Part shown: piece after piece, positions 34,357 to 42,757 of the stretch | Layout: each line of letters opens with the position of its first letter | Numbering within the stretch: position 1 is the stretch's first letter | Assembly: GCA_015709575.1 (NCBI GenBank) | Contig: CP054190.1 | Span: 1,116,001-1,180,000 of the forward strand | Reading direction: 5' to 3' | From: Planctomycetia bacterium | Lineage (GTDB): Bacteria; Planctomycetota; Phycisphaerae; UBA1845; Fen-1342 | DNA length: 64,000 bases | Notes under the pieces: generated by a model | Database searches by the model: none | What the model was told of the DNA's origin: nothing | Seen by the model: the letters and a program-made list of their open reading frames with translations, nothing else | Made by a program: the position numbers and the translations under genes

Positions 34357-35315
34357 TCAGCCACGACCCGAGCGCCGTCGAACGCACCGAGCTTACGGGA
34401 CTGGTCGCGCGCGGCAAGGTGCGCGACATTTACGCGGCGGGGGATGATCTTTTGATTGTCGCCACCGACCGTATCTCCGCGTTCGACGTGGTCATGTCGC
34501 GGCCGGTGCCGGGGAAGGGCGTGTTGCTGACGCAGATGTCGCGCTTCTGGTTGGAATCGCTGCCGGCCTGTCGTCCCCACCATTTGATATATGTTGTGGA
34601 CGGCTCGCGTATTCCACCCGGGTTCGAGTCCCACGCCGCGCTGCTGACCGGACGCGCCCAGTGCGTGCGCCGGGCGCTGGTGCTGCCGGTGGAGTGCGTG
34701 GCGCGGGGGTATCTCGTGGGCGGCGGTTGGAAGGAGTATCAGGCCGACGGTCGCATCAGCGGGGTTGCACTGCCTGCCGGCATGCGGCTGGCCGAGCGGC
34801 TCGCGCAGCCGATCTTCACGCCCAGCACCAAGGCCGCGTCGGGGCACGATGAGCCGATCTCGTTCGAGCAGGCTGTGCAGGCCGCCGAGCGTTTCGCCAT
34901 CGAAGCGGGGTTCGATGCCGCCACCGGCCGACGCTGGATGCACGAAGCCCGCGATCGCACGCTGGCGATCTACGCAGCCGCGGCGCGGCATGCGCTGGCG
35001 CGGGGTGTCATTGTCGCGGACACGAAGTTTGAGTTCGGCGTGGCCGACGGTGAGCTGCTGCTGGTGGATGAAGTGCTGACGCCGGACTCATCCCGATTCT
35101 GGCCGGCCGATCTGTACGAGATCGGTCGCAACCCGCCCAGCTATGACAAGCAGTTCCTGCGGGACTATCTTGAATCCATCCCGTGGAACAAGCAGCCTCC
35201 TCCACCGCCGATCCCCGACGACGTGATCGCACGAACCCGGGCGAAGTACATCGAGGCGTTTGAGCGTCTGACGGGATTGCGCGCGGCCGACGTGCTTCGG
35301 CGTGGGTGCGCATAG
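34353..35315 (+). CDS. purC: Phosphoribosylaminoimidazole-succinocarboxamide synthase
   Basis: SAICAR synthase joins CAIR with aspartate using ATP in de novo purine synthesis. The 320-residue length matches the longer form found in yeast and many bacteria. Motifs seen are GKVRDIYAAGDDLLIVATDRISAFD (about 21-45, split here by KVRDIY and TDRISAFD), VECVARGYLVGGGWKEY near 113, DTKFEFG near 225, LLVDEVLTPDSSRFW near 236, and SYDKQFLRDYLE near 262. It is translationally coupled to the secreted protein upstream. Confidence 0.95.
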   Translation: MISHDPSAVERTELTGLVARGKVRDIYAAGDDLLIVATDRISAFDVVMSRPVPGKGVLLTQMSRFWLESLPACRPHHLIYVVDGSRIPPGFESHAALLTGRAQCVRRALVLPVECVARGYLVGGGWKEYQADGRISGVALPAGMRLAERLAQPIFTPSTKAASGHDEPISFEQAVQAAERFAIEAGFDAATGRRWMHEARDRTLAIYAAAARHALARGVIVADTKFEFGVADGELLLVDEVLTPDSSRFWPADLYEIGRNPPSYDKQFLRDYLESIPWNKQPPPPPIPDDVIARTRAKYIEAFERLTGLRAADVLRRGCA

Positions 35316-35317
35316 GA

Positions 35318-35361
35318 CGGACGGGCCTTCGACCGGTCGACGCCGGCCGATGGCCCGTCCG
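35318..35361. terminator. Likely bidirectional terminator between purC and the SelW-like gene
   Basis: CGGACGGGCC (35318-35327) pairs perfectly with GGCCCGTCCG (35352-35361), a 10-base stem. The 24-base loop is itself partly palindromic (GACCGGTC). It lies between two convergent genes. No T-run follows. Confidence 0.5.
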
Positions 35362-35393
35362 CTTGCGCGTGGCGCGACTGCCGCCGGGGCGCG

Positions 35394-35624
35394 TCAGGGT
35401 TTCCTCAGCCGTTCGAGCGCGGTCAGCACTTCGTCCGGCTCCGGGAAGCGCCCGACCTTCCCCTTGCTGAAGACCAGCTGGTCGCCGGCGCGGACGTCGA
35501 AGACCCCGCCACCGCCACCGATCAGCTCCGCTTCAACGTCGAGGGCGTCCTTGATCTCGGCCGCCAAACTGGCGGCCTTGGGCAGGTAATTTCACTGCAT
35601 GCAGTAGGTGATCGAGACTTTCAT
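35394..35624 (-). CDS. SelW/Rdx-family selenoprotein (in-frame TGA as selenocysteine, CxxU)
   Basis: Read through one TGA (35594-35592), this is a complete 76-residue SelW/Rdx-type protein: MKVSITYCMQ, Sec11, NYLPKAASLAAEIK, then DVEAELIGGGGGVFDV and LVFSKGKVGRFPEPDEVL. Cys8-x-x-Sec11 is the CxxU redox motif of the family, right after the first beta strand, and the GRFPExDE ending is also a family feature. AAGGAG (35636-35631) lies 6 bases before ATG 35624. A hairpin with bacterial SECIS features starts 14 bases after the TGA (separate entry). Rdx proteins are small thioredoxin-fold, probably cytosolic, thiol-selenol oxidoreductases of uncertain partner. A TGC/TGT-to-TGA mutation or sequencing error is the alternative, but the intact frame, ribosome site and hairpin argue against it. 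Confidence 0.82.
35559..35594 (-). promoter_or_regulatory. Bacterial SECIS-like hairpin for TGA-to-Sec decoding
   Basis: Minus-strand GGCCGCCA (35577-35570) pairs perfectly with TGGCGGCC (35566-35559) around the loop GTT (35569-35567). The loop guanine is 22 bases after the TGA. Bacterial SECIS elements typically have a G among the first two loop bases, 16-37 bases after UGA. Because the stem lies in codons for KAASLAAE, part of its self-complementarity could come from alanine codons. Confidence 0.65.
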
Positions 35625-35684
35625 GGAACGCTCCTTATCGGCGCGAATTGTCGCCAAAAGCCAGGGCTTATCACTCAACAGCGC

Positions 35685-35690
35685 ATTCTA
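35685..35690 (-). promoter_or_regulatory. Candidate -10 box of the SelW-like gene
   Basis: TAGAAT reads on the minus strand at 35690-35685, about 60 bases before the ATG. No matching -35 box is seen. Confidence 0.4.
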
Positions 35691-35902
35691 CCCATCGGCT
35701 CCGGAAACGGGCCAGCGAAGGCGGCCGCCGGTGGGGTTCCGGATCGGATCCCGACGGCACGCGCTCCCCGGGGTCGGAAGGACGTCAAAATCCCTCAGGC
35801 TGCTGCCGCGGGCGGAAGTGTGATGTAGACTAGAGTGTATGGCGGGGCGGCTGCGCGCATCCCGCGCGCCGCGTGCCGATCAGGTGTCACGGGAGATTGT
35901 CG

Positions 35903-37345
35903 ATGGGTTCGCACCGCATTGCGATTGCCGCCATTGTGGCGGTCGGTTTGCTCGCGACTGGCGCGCTGGCCCAGCCGCGGATCAGCATCGGCGCCAAGGC
36001 GCCGTTGTGGGACGAGGTGCGCGGAGACATCCGCATTGAACAGGACCAGATCCCGCGCTTTCGCGACAAGATCATCCTGCTGCTGTTCTGGCGCACAAAC
36101 AACGCCGAATCCCTTGAGGCGCTGGACACGCTCGCCGCGATTCATGATGACTTTTCGAAGCTCGGGGTGACCGTCATCGGCATCGTTCCCGAGCCGCACG
36201 ACCGCGTGCAGCCGATCGTCGAAGGGCGGAAGGTGCCGTTCCAGGTTGTGCCGCGGAACAACGACGGGCGCGGTCGCGGACTGGAGTGGCTGTACTCGGT
36301 CTCGTCTTATCCGCGCGTCTACCTGATCGACACGAACGGGATCATCACCTGGGTCGGGCATCCGGATGACGATCTCGAGGACCGGGTGCGCAAGCAGATG
36401 TCCAGGACGCCGCCGGCGGGTGCGACCAGCAAGCTGACCAAGGATCGCATGGCGCGGGCCGAGGCGGCGCTGAAGAAGGACGACGTGGTTCGAGCGTTCA
36501 CCCACGCGAAGTCGGTTCGCGACGCCGTCGAGCGCGATTCGGCCCCGTTCAACGCGGCCAAGGCGCTGATGGAAAAATGCGAGGAGGCGGCCAAGGAACT
36601 GGTGAAGAGCGCTGCGGAACACTTCCGCGCTGAGGAATTTCAGAAAGCGGCCGACATCGTCTGTCAGATCGCCGTGCGAATGGAAGGAACGGACGTTGCC
36701 AAGCAGGCGGAATCCGAAATCGCGCGGCTGCGCGGGCACGTTCGCGCGAAAGACTTCGTGAAGAAGGGGCTGGACAACGCCAAGGGCGAGATTCTGAACG
36801 ACGAGGCGGCGGAGTTTGAGACGCTTGATCAGTTCCCGGATGCGTTGCGGCTGTATGAGGAAGTGAGCGACAAGTACAAGGACACGCCGGCCGCCAAGCA
36901 CGCCGAAGCGGCAATCAAGCGATTCCGCGAGGATCCGACGACGTCGAAGCGGATCAACGAGCGGCGCGCATCAGAGGATGCCGAGCGATGGATCGACATC
37001 GGCGATCGATATCGCAAGCTGGCGTTGAACGTACTGGCGCGGCGCTATTACAACGAGGTCATCAAGCAGTATCCCGACACGGAGGTCGCCAAGCTCGCGA
37101 AGGATCGCCTCAAGGGGCTGCCGGAAAAGGACGGGGCGGACCCGAACGTGGAGCCACCCAAGCCAAAGAAGCCGGCCAGCGACGAGGCTGCGAAGCCCGG
37201 CGACGAGAAAGGCAAGCCGGGGGACGACAAGGGTAAGCCGGAAGACGGCAAGCCGAAGGCGGGTGAAAAGCCCAAGCCGGCCGATGAGCCGAAGCCCGAG
37301 GAGGGGCCAAAGCCCGGTGCGCCGCGTGGCGCTGGCGGCGGTTGA
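35903..37345 (+). CDS. Thioredoxin-fold protein lacking the CxxC, with TPR-like and Lys/Pro-rich C-terminus
   Basis: The 480-residue protein starts at ATG 35903 (GGGAGA 6 bases upstream) with a signal peptide (about 1-23, ending GALA). Residues 25-180 follow the TlpA/peroxiredoxin-like fold (APLWDEVRGD, IILLLFWRTNNAES, VTVIGIVPE, YPRVYLIDTNGIITWVG). In place of the Cys-x-x-Cys after FWxxx there is Asn-Ala-Glu-Ser, so both redox cysteines are gone. Residues about 190-405 are helical with TPR-like character (AEAALKKDDVVRAFTHAK, RLYEEVSDKYKDTPAAKHAE, YYNEVIKQYPDTEVAKL). The tail (about 415-480) is a repeated Lys/Pro/Asp/Glu-rich stretch. It is probably a periplasmic scaffold or binding protein, not an oxidoreductase (inference). 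Confidence 0.75.
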   Translation: MGSHRIAIAAIVAVGLLATGALAQPRISIGAKAPLWDEVRGDIRIEQDQIPRFRDKIILLLFWRTNNAESLEALDTLAAIHDDFSKLGVTVIGIVPEPHDRVQPIVEGRKVPFQVVPRNNDGRGRGLEWLYSVSSYPRVYLIDTNGIITWVGHPDDDLEDRVRKQMSRTPPAGATSKLTKDRMARAEAALKKDDVVRAFTHAKSVRDAVERDSAPFNAAKALMEKCEEAAKELVKSAAEHFRAEEFQKAADIVCQIAVRMEGTDVAKQAESEIARLRGHVRAKDFVKKGLDNAKGEILNDEAAEFETLDQFPDALRLYEEVSDKYKDTPAAKHAEAAIKRFREDPTTSKRINERRASEDAERWIDIGDRYRKLALNVLARRYYNEVIKQYPDTEVAKLAKDRLKGLPEKDGADPNVEPPKPKKPASDEAAKPGDEKGKPGDDKGKPEDGKPKAGEKPKPADEPKPEEGPKPGAPRGAGGG

Positions 37346-37423
37346 ACACCAGGACGGCGGCGGGTGATCCGCGCGGCGGGCGGCGGGTAGCTCAACGCAC
37401 AGAAACGGTTGGAACAATCCTGT

Positions 37424-37708
37424 TTAGCGCGGGTCGGCCCCGCGGGCGGGAGCGGCCGTTTTTGCGCCCGCCGGGGCGGTGTTCGTGCGGATTTCCCGCA
37501 GGATTTCGGCGATTTCCGCCAGCTTTTGATTGGTTGCACGCAGCTCTGCGAGCATCGCAGCGCGCTGCGCGCCGCTGTCGGGCACCTGGGCCTGTGCCTG
37601 CGGCGGAGACGAGAGCGGCCAGAGGGCTGTCAGCGCAAATAGGCCGCCAATGGCGGCTAACACCATCAGACTGCGACCACGATTCGAGCGCGGCGGATCC
37701 GAGTACAT
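37424..37708 (-). CDS. Small membrane-anchored hypothetical protein
   Basis: ATG 37708 has GGGAGG 7 bases upstream. The 94-residue protein has one membrane helix (about 14-32, LMVLAAIGGLFALTALWP) after an arginine-containing N-terminus, then a Pro/Gln-rich linker (PPQAQAQ). A probable coiled coil of about 30 residues follows (AAMLAELRATNQKLAEIAEI). This fits a type II anchored periplasmic helix. The function is unknown. It is convergent with the thioredoxin-fold gene and lies downstream of aspS on the same strand (63-base gap). Confidence 0.6.
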   Translation of the reverse strand: MYSDPPRSNRGRSLMVLAAIGGLFALTALWPLSSPPQAQAQVPDSGAQRAAMLAELRATNQKLAEIAEILREIRTNTAPAGAKTAAPARGADPR

Positions 37709-37771
37709 GATCACACCTCCCGGCCGTTTCTATCGGTCAAGCGCTCGCCGGAAGGTAGCCAGAGCAAGCGT

Positions 37772-39586
37772 CTACTTCCGCGGCTCCGCCACCGTGCTCC
37801 GGATCGACAGCTCGCGGAGCTGCTTCTCATCCACCGGGCTGGGCGCCTGCGTGAGCGGGCAGTAGCCCTCCTGCGTTTTGGGGAAACTGAACGTGTCCAG
37901 CAGGCTGTCCAGCCCGTTCAGCAACATCACCATGCGGTCTACGCCCATTGCAAATCCGCCGTGCGGCGGCGGGCCATGGCGCAGCGCCCGCAGCAGGAAG
38001 CCGAACTTAAGCTCCGCCTCCTGCGGTGTGAGGGCCAGGAGCTCAAAAATACGACTCTGCACGTCGGCGCGGTGAATTCGAATGCTCCCGCCGGCCAGCT
38101 CCACGCCGTTGACGACCACGTCATAGGCCTTGGCCCGTACGCGCAGCGGGTCAGTCGCCAGCAGCGGGAGGTCCTCATCCATCGGCGCCGTAAAGGGATG
38201 ATGCACCGCGTAATAGCGCTGATCGTCGGCGTGGTACTCCAGCAGCGGGAAGTCCACGATCCACAGGAAATTCCATAGCCCCTCGGGGATCAGCCCGCGC
38301 CGTCGCGCGACTTCCTCGCGCAGCCGGGCGAGATACTTGCAGACGTTGTCGACGCTGTCGGCGGCGAAGAAGAGCGCATCACCCGGCTGCGCTCCGGTCG
38401 CCGCGCACAGCTCACCGACGGCGTCGCCGGTGAAGAACTTGGCGACACCGGTCTTGAAGGCCGGCTTGCCGCCGTCCCCGGCCTCGACCTTGAGGTAGGG
38501 CAGCCCACCCGCGCCGATTCCCTTGAGAATCGCCTGGTAGCTGTTCTCGGCCTTTTCAATCTCGCCCTGGGGAATGTCCGCGCCGCCCGGCACGCGGATG
38601 CAGCGCACCGCACCGCCGCGCGCCAGCGGCTCTGTGAACACGCGGAAATCCGTGCGGGCGCAAATCGCACTCACGTCGCGGATGCGCAGGTCATAGCGCG
38701 TGTCCGGCCGGTCAATGCCGTACTCGGCCAGCGCCTGGGCGTAGGTCATTCGCGGCAGGGGGTCGGGGATGCTGACGCCCAGCAACTCCTTCCACACGCG
38801 GCGCAGGTAGCCCTCCGCCACGCGCAGCACGTCATCCATCTGCACGAACGACATTTCCACGTCGAGCTGCGTAAACTCCGGCTGGCGATCCTTGCGGCTG
38901 TCCTCGTCGCGAAAACAGCGGACGATCTGCATGTACTTGTCAAAGCCGCTCATCATCAGCAGTTGCTTGAAGAGCTGCGGGCTTTGCGGCAGGGCGTAGA
39001 AGGAGCCGGGCTGTTTGCGGCTGGGCACGAGGAAATCGCGCGCCCCCTCCGGCGTGCTCTTGGTCAGAAACGGCGTCTCGATCTCGATGAAGCCGCTTTC
39101 GTTGAAGTAGTCGCGAATGAGCTTGACGGCCCGGTGGCGCGAGATCAGCGAACGCTGCATCACCGGACGGCGCAGGTCCAGGAAGCGGTATTCCAGCCGT
39201 GTTTCATCCTTGACCTGCACGTCATCCTCGATCGGAAAGCGCGGCGTTTCCGACGTGCTCAGCAGGTCAATCTCGCGAACGTTCACTTCGACCCGCCCGC
39301 TGGCGATCTGCGCGTTCTCCAGACCGGCCGGCCGGGCCACGACCTCTCCGCGAATGGCCACACAGAACTCGCTGCGCAGCCGCCCGGCGATCTCGTGCGC
39401 CGACGGATCCGTCTCGGGGTTGAACTTGAGCTGCACGATCCCCTCGCGATCGCGAAGGTCGATGAAGACCATGCCGCCGTGGTCGCGGCGGGTGGCGACC
39501 CAGCCGCACAGCAGCACGGAACGGCCGATCAGGGACTCACTGACCTGCCCGCAGTAGCAGGTTCGCTGGTTATACGGAAGCGGCAC
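37772..39586 (-). CDS. aspS: Aspartyl-tRNA synthetase
   Basis: This is a bacterial-type class II synthetase of 604 residues, which charges tRNA-Asp (and tRNA-Asn if non-discriminating; the sequence does not decide). The N-terminal OB-fold anticodon domain is seen in VLLCGWVATRRDHGGMVF. The catalytic core shows motif 1 (IRDYFNESGFIEIETPFL), motif 2 (FRDEDSRKDRQPEFTQLD) and motif 3 (GFAMGVDRMVMLLNG), and the GAD insertion of bacterial enzymes lies between motifs 2 and 3. It ends with SFPKTQEGYCPLTQAP. Confidence 0.97.
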   Translation of the reverse strand: MPLPYNQRTCYCGQVSESLIGRSVLLCGWVATRRDHGGMVFIDLRDREGIVQLKFNPETDPSAHEIAGRLRSEFCVAIRGEVVARPAGLENAQIASGRVEVNVREIDLLSTSETPRFPIEDDVQVKDETRLEYRFLDLRRPVMQRSLISRHRAVKLIRDYFNESGFIEIETPFLTKSTPEGARDFLVPSRKQPGSFYALPQSPQLFKQLLMMSGFDKYMQIVRCFRDEDSRKDRQPEFTQLDVEMSFVQMDDVLRVAEGYLRRVWKELLGVSIPDPLPRMTYAQALAEYGIDRPDTRYDLRIRDVSAICARTDFRVFTEPLARGGAVRCIRVPGGADIPQGEIEKAENSYQAILKGIGAGGLPYLKVEAGDGGKPAFKTGVAKFFTGDAVGELCAATGAQPGDALFFAADSVDNVCKYLARLREEVARRRGLIPEGLWNFLWIVDFPLLEYHADDQRYYAVHHPFTAPMDEDLPLLATDPLRVRAKAYDVVVNGVELAGGSIRIHRADVQSRIFELLALTPQEAELKFGFLLRALRHGPPPHGGFAMGVDRMVMLLNGLDSLLDTFSFPKTQEGYCPLTQAPSPVDEKQLRELSIRSTVAEPRK

Positions 39587-39850
39587 GGGGGTTCTCTCGA
39601 ACGGGGCGTCTATTTCGCAAGGACCGCGAATCCTATCGGCGATCCGGACGCTGCGTCAAAAACCAGCGCGGCGGGACCGCAGACGCGCAGGCGGGCGCGG
39701 GGGTAGGGCAGGGTAGAATAAGGCGTTCTCGTGGTTGGGGCGGACATCGTCGCGGGTAGCGGCGGAAGCCATTGCGGCGCGTGCCACGGCTCCTGAGCTG
39801 TGCACCGGCCGCTGAGGCGCCCCGGATTGCGGTGTGGAATCGGAAAAATA

Positions 39851-40504
39851 GTGCCGCTGGATCGACTGCGGATCAACGAGGTTTTTCACTCCGTGCAGGG
39901 CGAGGGCACGCGGGCCGGGCTGCCCTGCGCCTTCATCCGCCTGACCGGCTGCCACCTGCGTTGCCGCTGGTGCGATACCGAGTACGCCTTCTACGAGGGC
40001 GGCTGGCGGACGATAGATGACCTGCTGGCCGAGGTTCGGCGGTTCGGCTGCCCGCTGGTGCAGGTCACGGGCGGCGAGCCGCTGTTGCAGCCGGCCGTTT
40101 ATCCGCTGATGTCGCGACTGTGCGATGAGTTTGCGACGGTGATGCTGGAGACCTCCGGGGCGCTGCCGATCGAGCGGGTTGATCCGCGGGTGGTGTGCAT
40201 CGTTGACGTGAAGTGCCCCGGCAGCGGGGAGGAGTCGCGGAATCACTGGGACAATCTGCGGGTGCTGCGGCCGCATGACGAGGTGAAGTTCGTGATCGCC
40301 GACCGGGCCGACTATGACTACGCTGTAACGGTGATTCGCCGGCACAACCTGGGCGAGCGCTGCGCGGCGGTTCTGCTGAACCCGGTGTTTGGCGAGCTGG
40401 AGCCGGTGCGGCTGGCGGAATGGATGCTCGCGGACGGGCTGCCCGCTCGGCTGGGATTGCAGTTGCACAAGTTGATCTGGTCGCCGACGGCTCGGGGTGT
40501 GTGA
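39851..40504 (+). CDS. queE: 7-carboxy-7-deazaguanine synthase
   Basis: QueE is a radical SAM enzyme that makes 7-carboxy-7-deazaguanine in the queuosine (or 7-deazaguanine DNA) pathway. The GTG start at 39851 gives 217 residues beginning MPLDRLRINEVFHSVQGEGT; a GTG at 39800 adds 17 atypical residues. The 4Fe-4S cysteines are Cys34, Cys38 and Cys41 in GCHLRCRWCDTEY. VTGGEPLLQP near 75 and the IVDVKCPGSGE segment near 118 are further family motifs. queD follows after 190 bases in the same orientation. Confidence 0.92.
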   Translation: MPLDRLRINEVFHSVQGEGTRAGLPCAFIRLTGCHLRCRWCDTEYAFYEGGWRTIDDLLAEVRRFGCPLVQVTGGEPLLQPAVYPLMSRLCDEFATVMLETSGALPIERVDPRVVCIVDVKCPGSGEESRNHWDNLRVLRPHDEVKFVIADRADYDYAVTVIRRHNLGERCAAVLLNPVFGELEPVRLAEWMLADGLPARLGLQLHKLIWSPTARGV

Positions 40505-40694
40505 GCGGGTTGCGCGGTGTAGCGCCGAGGGTGTGAAGGGCGGTGCGCGGCCCGCCGTTTGCGCGGGCGGTTCGCAGGGTTCGTAGTGCGCACCGCATCT
40601 GCCGAGATGGTTGTTGCATACAATCCGCGAACAACGCAGCGGCGGCACGGCGGTCCGCCGGGCTGAGCCTGCACGCTATCGGGAACAGGTGCCG

Positions 40695-41072
40695 ATGTAC
40701 GTCCGACTGGCCCGCACATTCACGTTCGAGGCCGCTCATTTTCTGCCGACATTCCCGGATGGGCACAAATGCCGGCGGTTGCACGGCCACAGCTTTGCGG
40801 TGGAGGTGGTGGTGGCCGGAGAGGTCGATCCGGCCCGCGGCTACCTGGTTGATTACGGCGAGATCAAGGCGGCGGCCGAGCCGGTGATTGCTCGGTTGGA
40901 TCATTATCTGCTCAACGACATCCCCGGCCTGGAAAACCCCACGTCGGAGCGGATCGCGGAGTGGTTGTGGGAGCAGCTTGCAACGCGTCTGCCGGGGCTG
41001 AGCGAGATCATTGTTCGTGAGACGTGCACGAGCCGGTGTGAGTATCGTGGGCCCGGGAATGACAATCGGTGA
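40695..41072 (+). CDS. queD: 6-carboxy-tetrahydropterin synthase
   Basis: QueD converts dihydroneopterin triphosphate to 6-carboxy-tetrahydropterin, one step before QueE. The 125-residue protein starts at ATG 40695. Zinc ligands are His15 (TFEAAHFLP), His30 and His32 (RRLHGHS), and Cys26 is the catalytic cysteine region (HKCRRLH). VDYGEIK near 53 and PTSERIAEWLW near 85 are typical of the family. A TACAAT box at 40619-40624 suggests that it can be transcribed separately from queE. Confidence 0.92.
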   Translation: MYVRLARTFTFEAAHFLPTFPDGHKCRRLHGHSFAVEVVVAGEVDPARGYLVDYGEIKAAAEPVIARLDHYLLNDIPGLENPTSERIAEWLWEQLATRLPGLSEIIVRETCTSRCEYRGPGNDNR

Positions 41073-41443
41073 AGCAATCCCATTGCAAATGACCACGACG
41101 TAGCTGCTTCGCCGACAGCAACTCGCTTTGGGGCGGGAATACGGTGCGGTGCATGCGACATGGGAGAATCTCGAACGACCGATTACTGCGCGTTGCTCGA
41201 TGTCAGCATGCGAGGTGGCAATGCGGTTGCCGATCCACAACCGGTACGCATATGAGCCGCTTCAGAGTCGGTGGCTTGCTGCGTGGCTTCCAGAAAGGGC
41301 GAGTGCCGCGCAGCCCCGGATTGGGACTGCGCGGCACTCGCAATTTGATCCGCGTGCGGGCGGATCACAGCACCGTGAGGGGTTGAGAGCGGCCGACCCC
41401 ACGCGGATCGCCGGTCGGAGCCTCACCGCCCGGGTTTGCCCGG
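41073..41443. other. Non-coding gap between convergent queD and the TlpA-like gene
   Basis: These 371 bases hold a strong hairpin (41301-41339) and a smaller one near 41436 (CCGGGTTTGCCCGG). Short frames on either strand show no protein character. I see no RNA gene or repeat here. Confidence 0.6.
41301..41339. terminator. Strong hairpin, probable bidirectional terminator
   Basis: GAGTGCCGCGCAG (41301-41313) pairs perfectly with CTGCGCGGCACTC (41327-41339), a 13-base stem. The loop can add a further CCC/GGG pairing. It lies between two convergent genes. There is no T-run on the plus strand. Confidence 0.55.
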
Positions 41444-42463
41444 TTACTCCTTCGGCTGCTTGGCCTCATAGCCCTTGAGTGTTTCCTTCATCTCCTCGAG
41501 CATCTTGTCCTCATCCTTCGGGCAAAGCTCGATGGCCTTCTTCTGGTACTTGATTGCCTCGCCGACCTTGCCGCTGTCAAAGAGCGCCCGGGCGTAGGTG
41601 TCCACGATCGCGGCGTCCTTGCCCTCACAGGCGTCATAGGCCAGCTTCGCCACTTTCAGGCCCAGCTCCAGATCGCGATTGGTGATGCGCGGGCTGGTGA
41701 GCAGCGTCCAGGCGAACCAGTTCAGTGCCTGGGCGTCCTTCGCTGCGAGCTTCACGAATTCGTCGGCGGAGTTCCGAGCCTTGTCCTTGGCTTCCGTGGT
41801 GTCGGCATTCTCGCCGGTGATGGTCTGGAAGTAGGTGACTCCCGCCATCTGGATTTTCATCTGGCGCTGCTCAAGCTCCATGCGCTCGGAGCGCTGCTTC
41901 TTCGCCGCCGCCAGGTCCCACTTGCCGGTGACGATCTGCTCCAGCGCCTCATCCATCTTGTCGGCTGGGTCGGCTGGATTGCCGACGTACGCGACCTTGC
42001 CGTTGCGGTCGACGATGAACGCGCACGGAATGCCGTTGACGCCGAAAGCCTGCATGTAGGCCGCGACGGTTGGCGTCGGGCCTTCATCGCCCTTGGCGGG
42101 CGCGTCGATCGCGACGGTGTACTCCATCTTGGAGCCTTGCTTGGTGACAAACTCCTTGACCGTATCGACATCGTTGACTTCATCGGTCACGCCGATGAAG
42201 ACCACGTCCTTGTCGGCGTACTTCTTCTGCAGTTCCGTCAGGTGCGGAATGCTCTTGCGGCAGGGGGGGCACCACGTCGCCCAGAACTCGACGACGTAAA
42301 CGGTTTTGCCCTTGCCGTCCTTCAGATCGACCGGCTTGCCCTTGACCCACTCGCCGATTTTCAGCGGCGGGGCATCGATGCCCAGCTCCGCGTCCGCGCC
42401 GATTGCATAGGACGCCAGCGCCATCGCGACGGTCGCGGCGGCCAGGTTTCGAATCAGCTTCAT
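41444..42463 (-). CDS. TlpA-like periplasmic thioredoxin with TPR-like C-terminus
   Basis: The 339-residue protein starts at ATG 42463 with GGAGAG about 8 bases upstream; a longer frame covers the divergent comM gene and is rejected. A signal peptide (about 1-23) precedes a TlpA/ResA-type thioredoxin domain with the redox pair Cys65 and Cys68 in FWATWCPPCRKS, and a cis-proline region NGIPCAFIVD. The C-terminal 150 residues are helical with TPR-like character (SADEFVKLAAKDAQAL, YARALFDSGKVGEAIKYQKKAIEL). It is a periplasmic thiol-disulfide protein of the cytochrome-maturation or stress type. The target is unknown. Confidence 0.88.
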   Translation of the reverse strand: MKLIRNLAAATVAMALASYAIGADAELGIDAPPLKIGEWVKGKPVDLKDGKGKTVYVVEFWATWCPPCRKSIPHLTELQKKYADKDVVFIGVTDEVNDVDTVKEFVTKQGSKMEYTVAIDAPAKGDEGPTPTVAAYMQAFGVNGIPCAFIVDRNGKVAYVGNPADPADKMDEALEQIVTGKWDLAAAKKQRSERMELEQRQMKIQMAGVTYFQTITGENADTTEAKDKARNSADEFVKLAAKDAQALNWFAWTLLTSPRITNRDLELGLKVAKLAYDACEGKDAAIVDTYARALFDSGKVGEAIKYQKKAIELCPKDEDKMLEEMKETLKGYEAKQPKE

Positions 42464-42723
42464 CGTCAGTCTCTCCAAGTGAACCGCATGCTTTGCAGTG
42501 CCGGATTGTTCATGGGACGGCGCCCACCCGGTCCGCCGCACATGCGACGGTGTGCCGCGGCCGGGCGCAGCGGCAATCTCACACAGGTTTAGTTGCGGGA
42601 GCGCCGCAGGTTGTGCCGACCCGGCGCGCCCCACGACAACATCGTACAAACGCCCCGACGGCCGGGACAGCCCCGCGACGAGTTCCGACAACCGCCGAAT
42701 TCCGGCGGCGACCCGGCGCCCGA

Positions 42724-42751
42724 TTGCGGCTACCGAACAACTCCCTACAAT
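42724..42751 (+). promoter_or_regulatory. Promoter of the ComM-like gene (leaderless mRNA predicted)
   Basis: TTGCGG (42724-42729) and TACAAT (42746-42751) are spaced by 16 bases. ATG 42758 begins 7 bases after the -10 box, at the expected transcription start, so the mRNA would have no leader and no ribosome binding site. Confidence 0.6.
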
Positions 42752-42757
42752 CGCGGC

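Noticed and set aside
35302..35589. Plus-strand frame of 95 codons opposite the SelW-like gene
   Set aside because: It starts inside the purC 3' end without a ribosome site and has low-complexity composition, while the opposite strand encodes a recognisable family protein.
39587..40694. preQ1 riboswitch upstream of queE or queD
   Set aside because: No compact H-type pseudoknot pattern with an A-rich tail was seen near either start.
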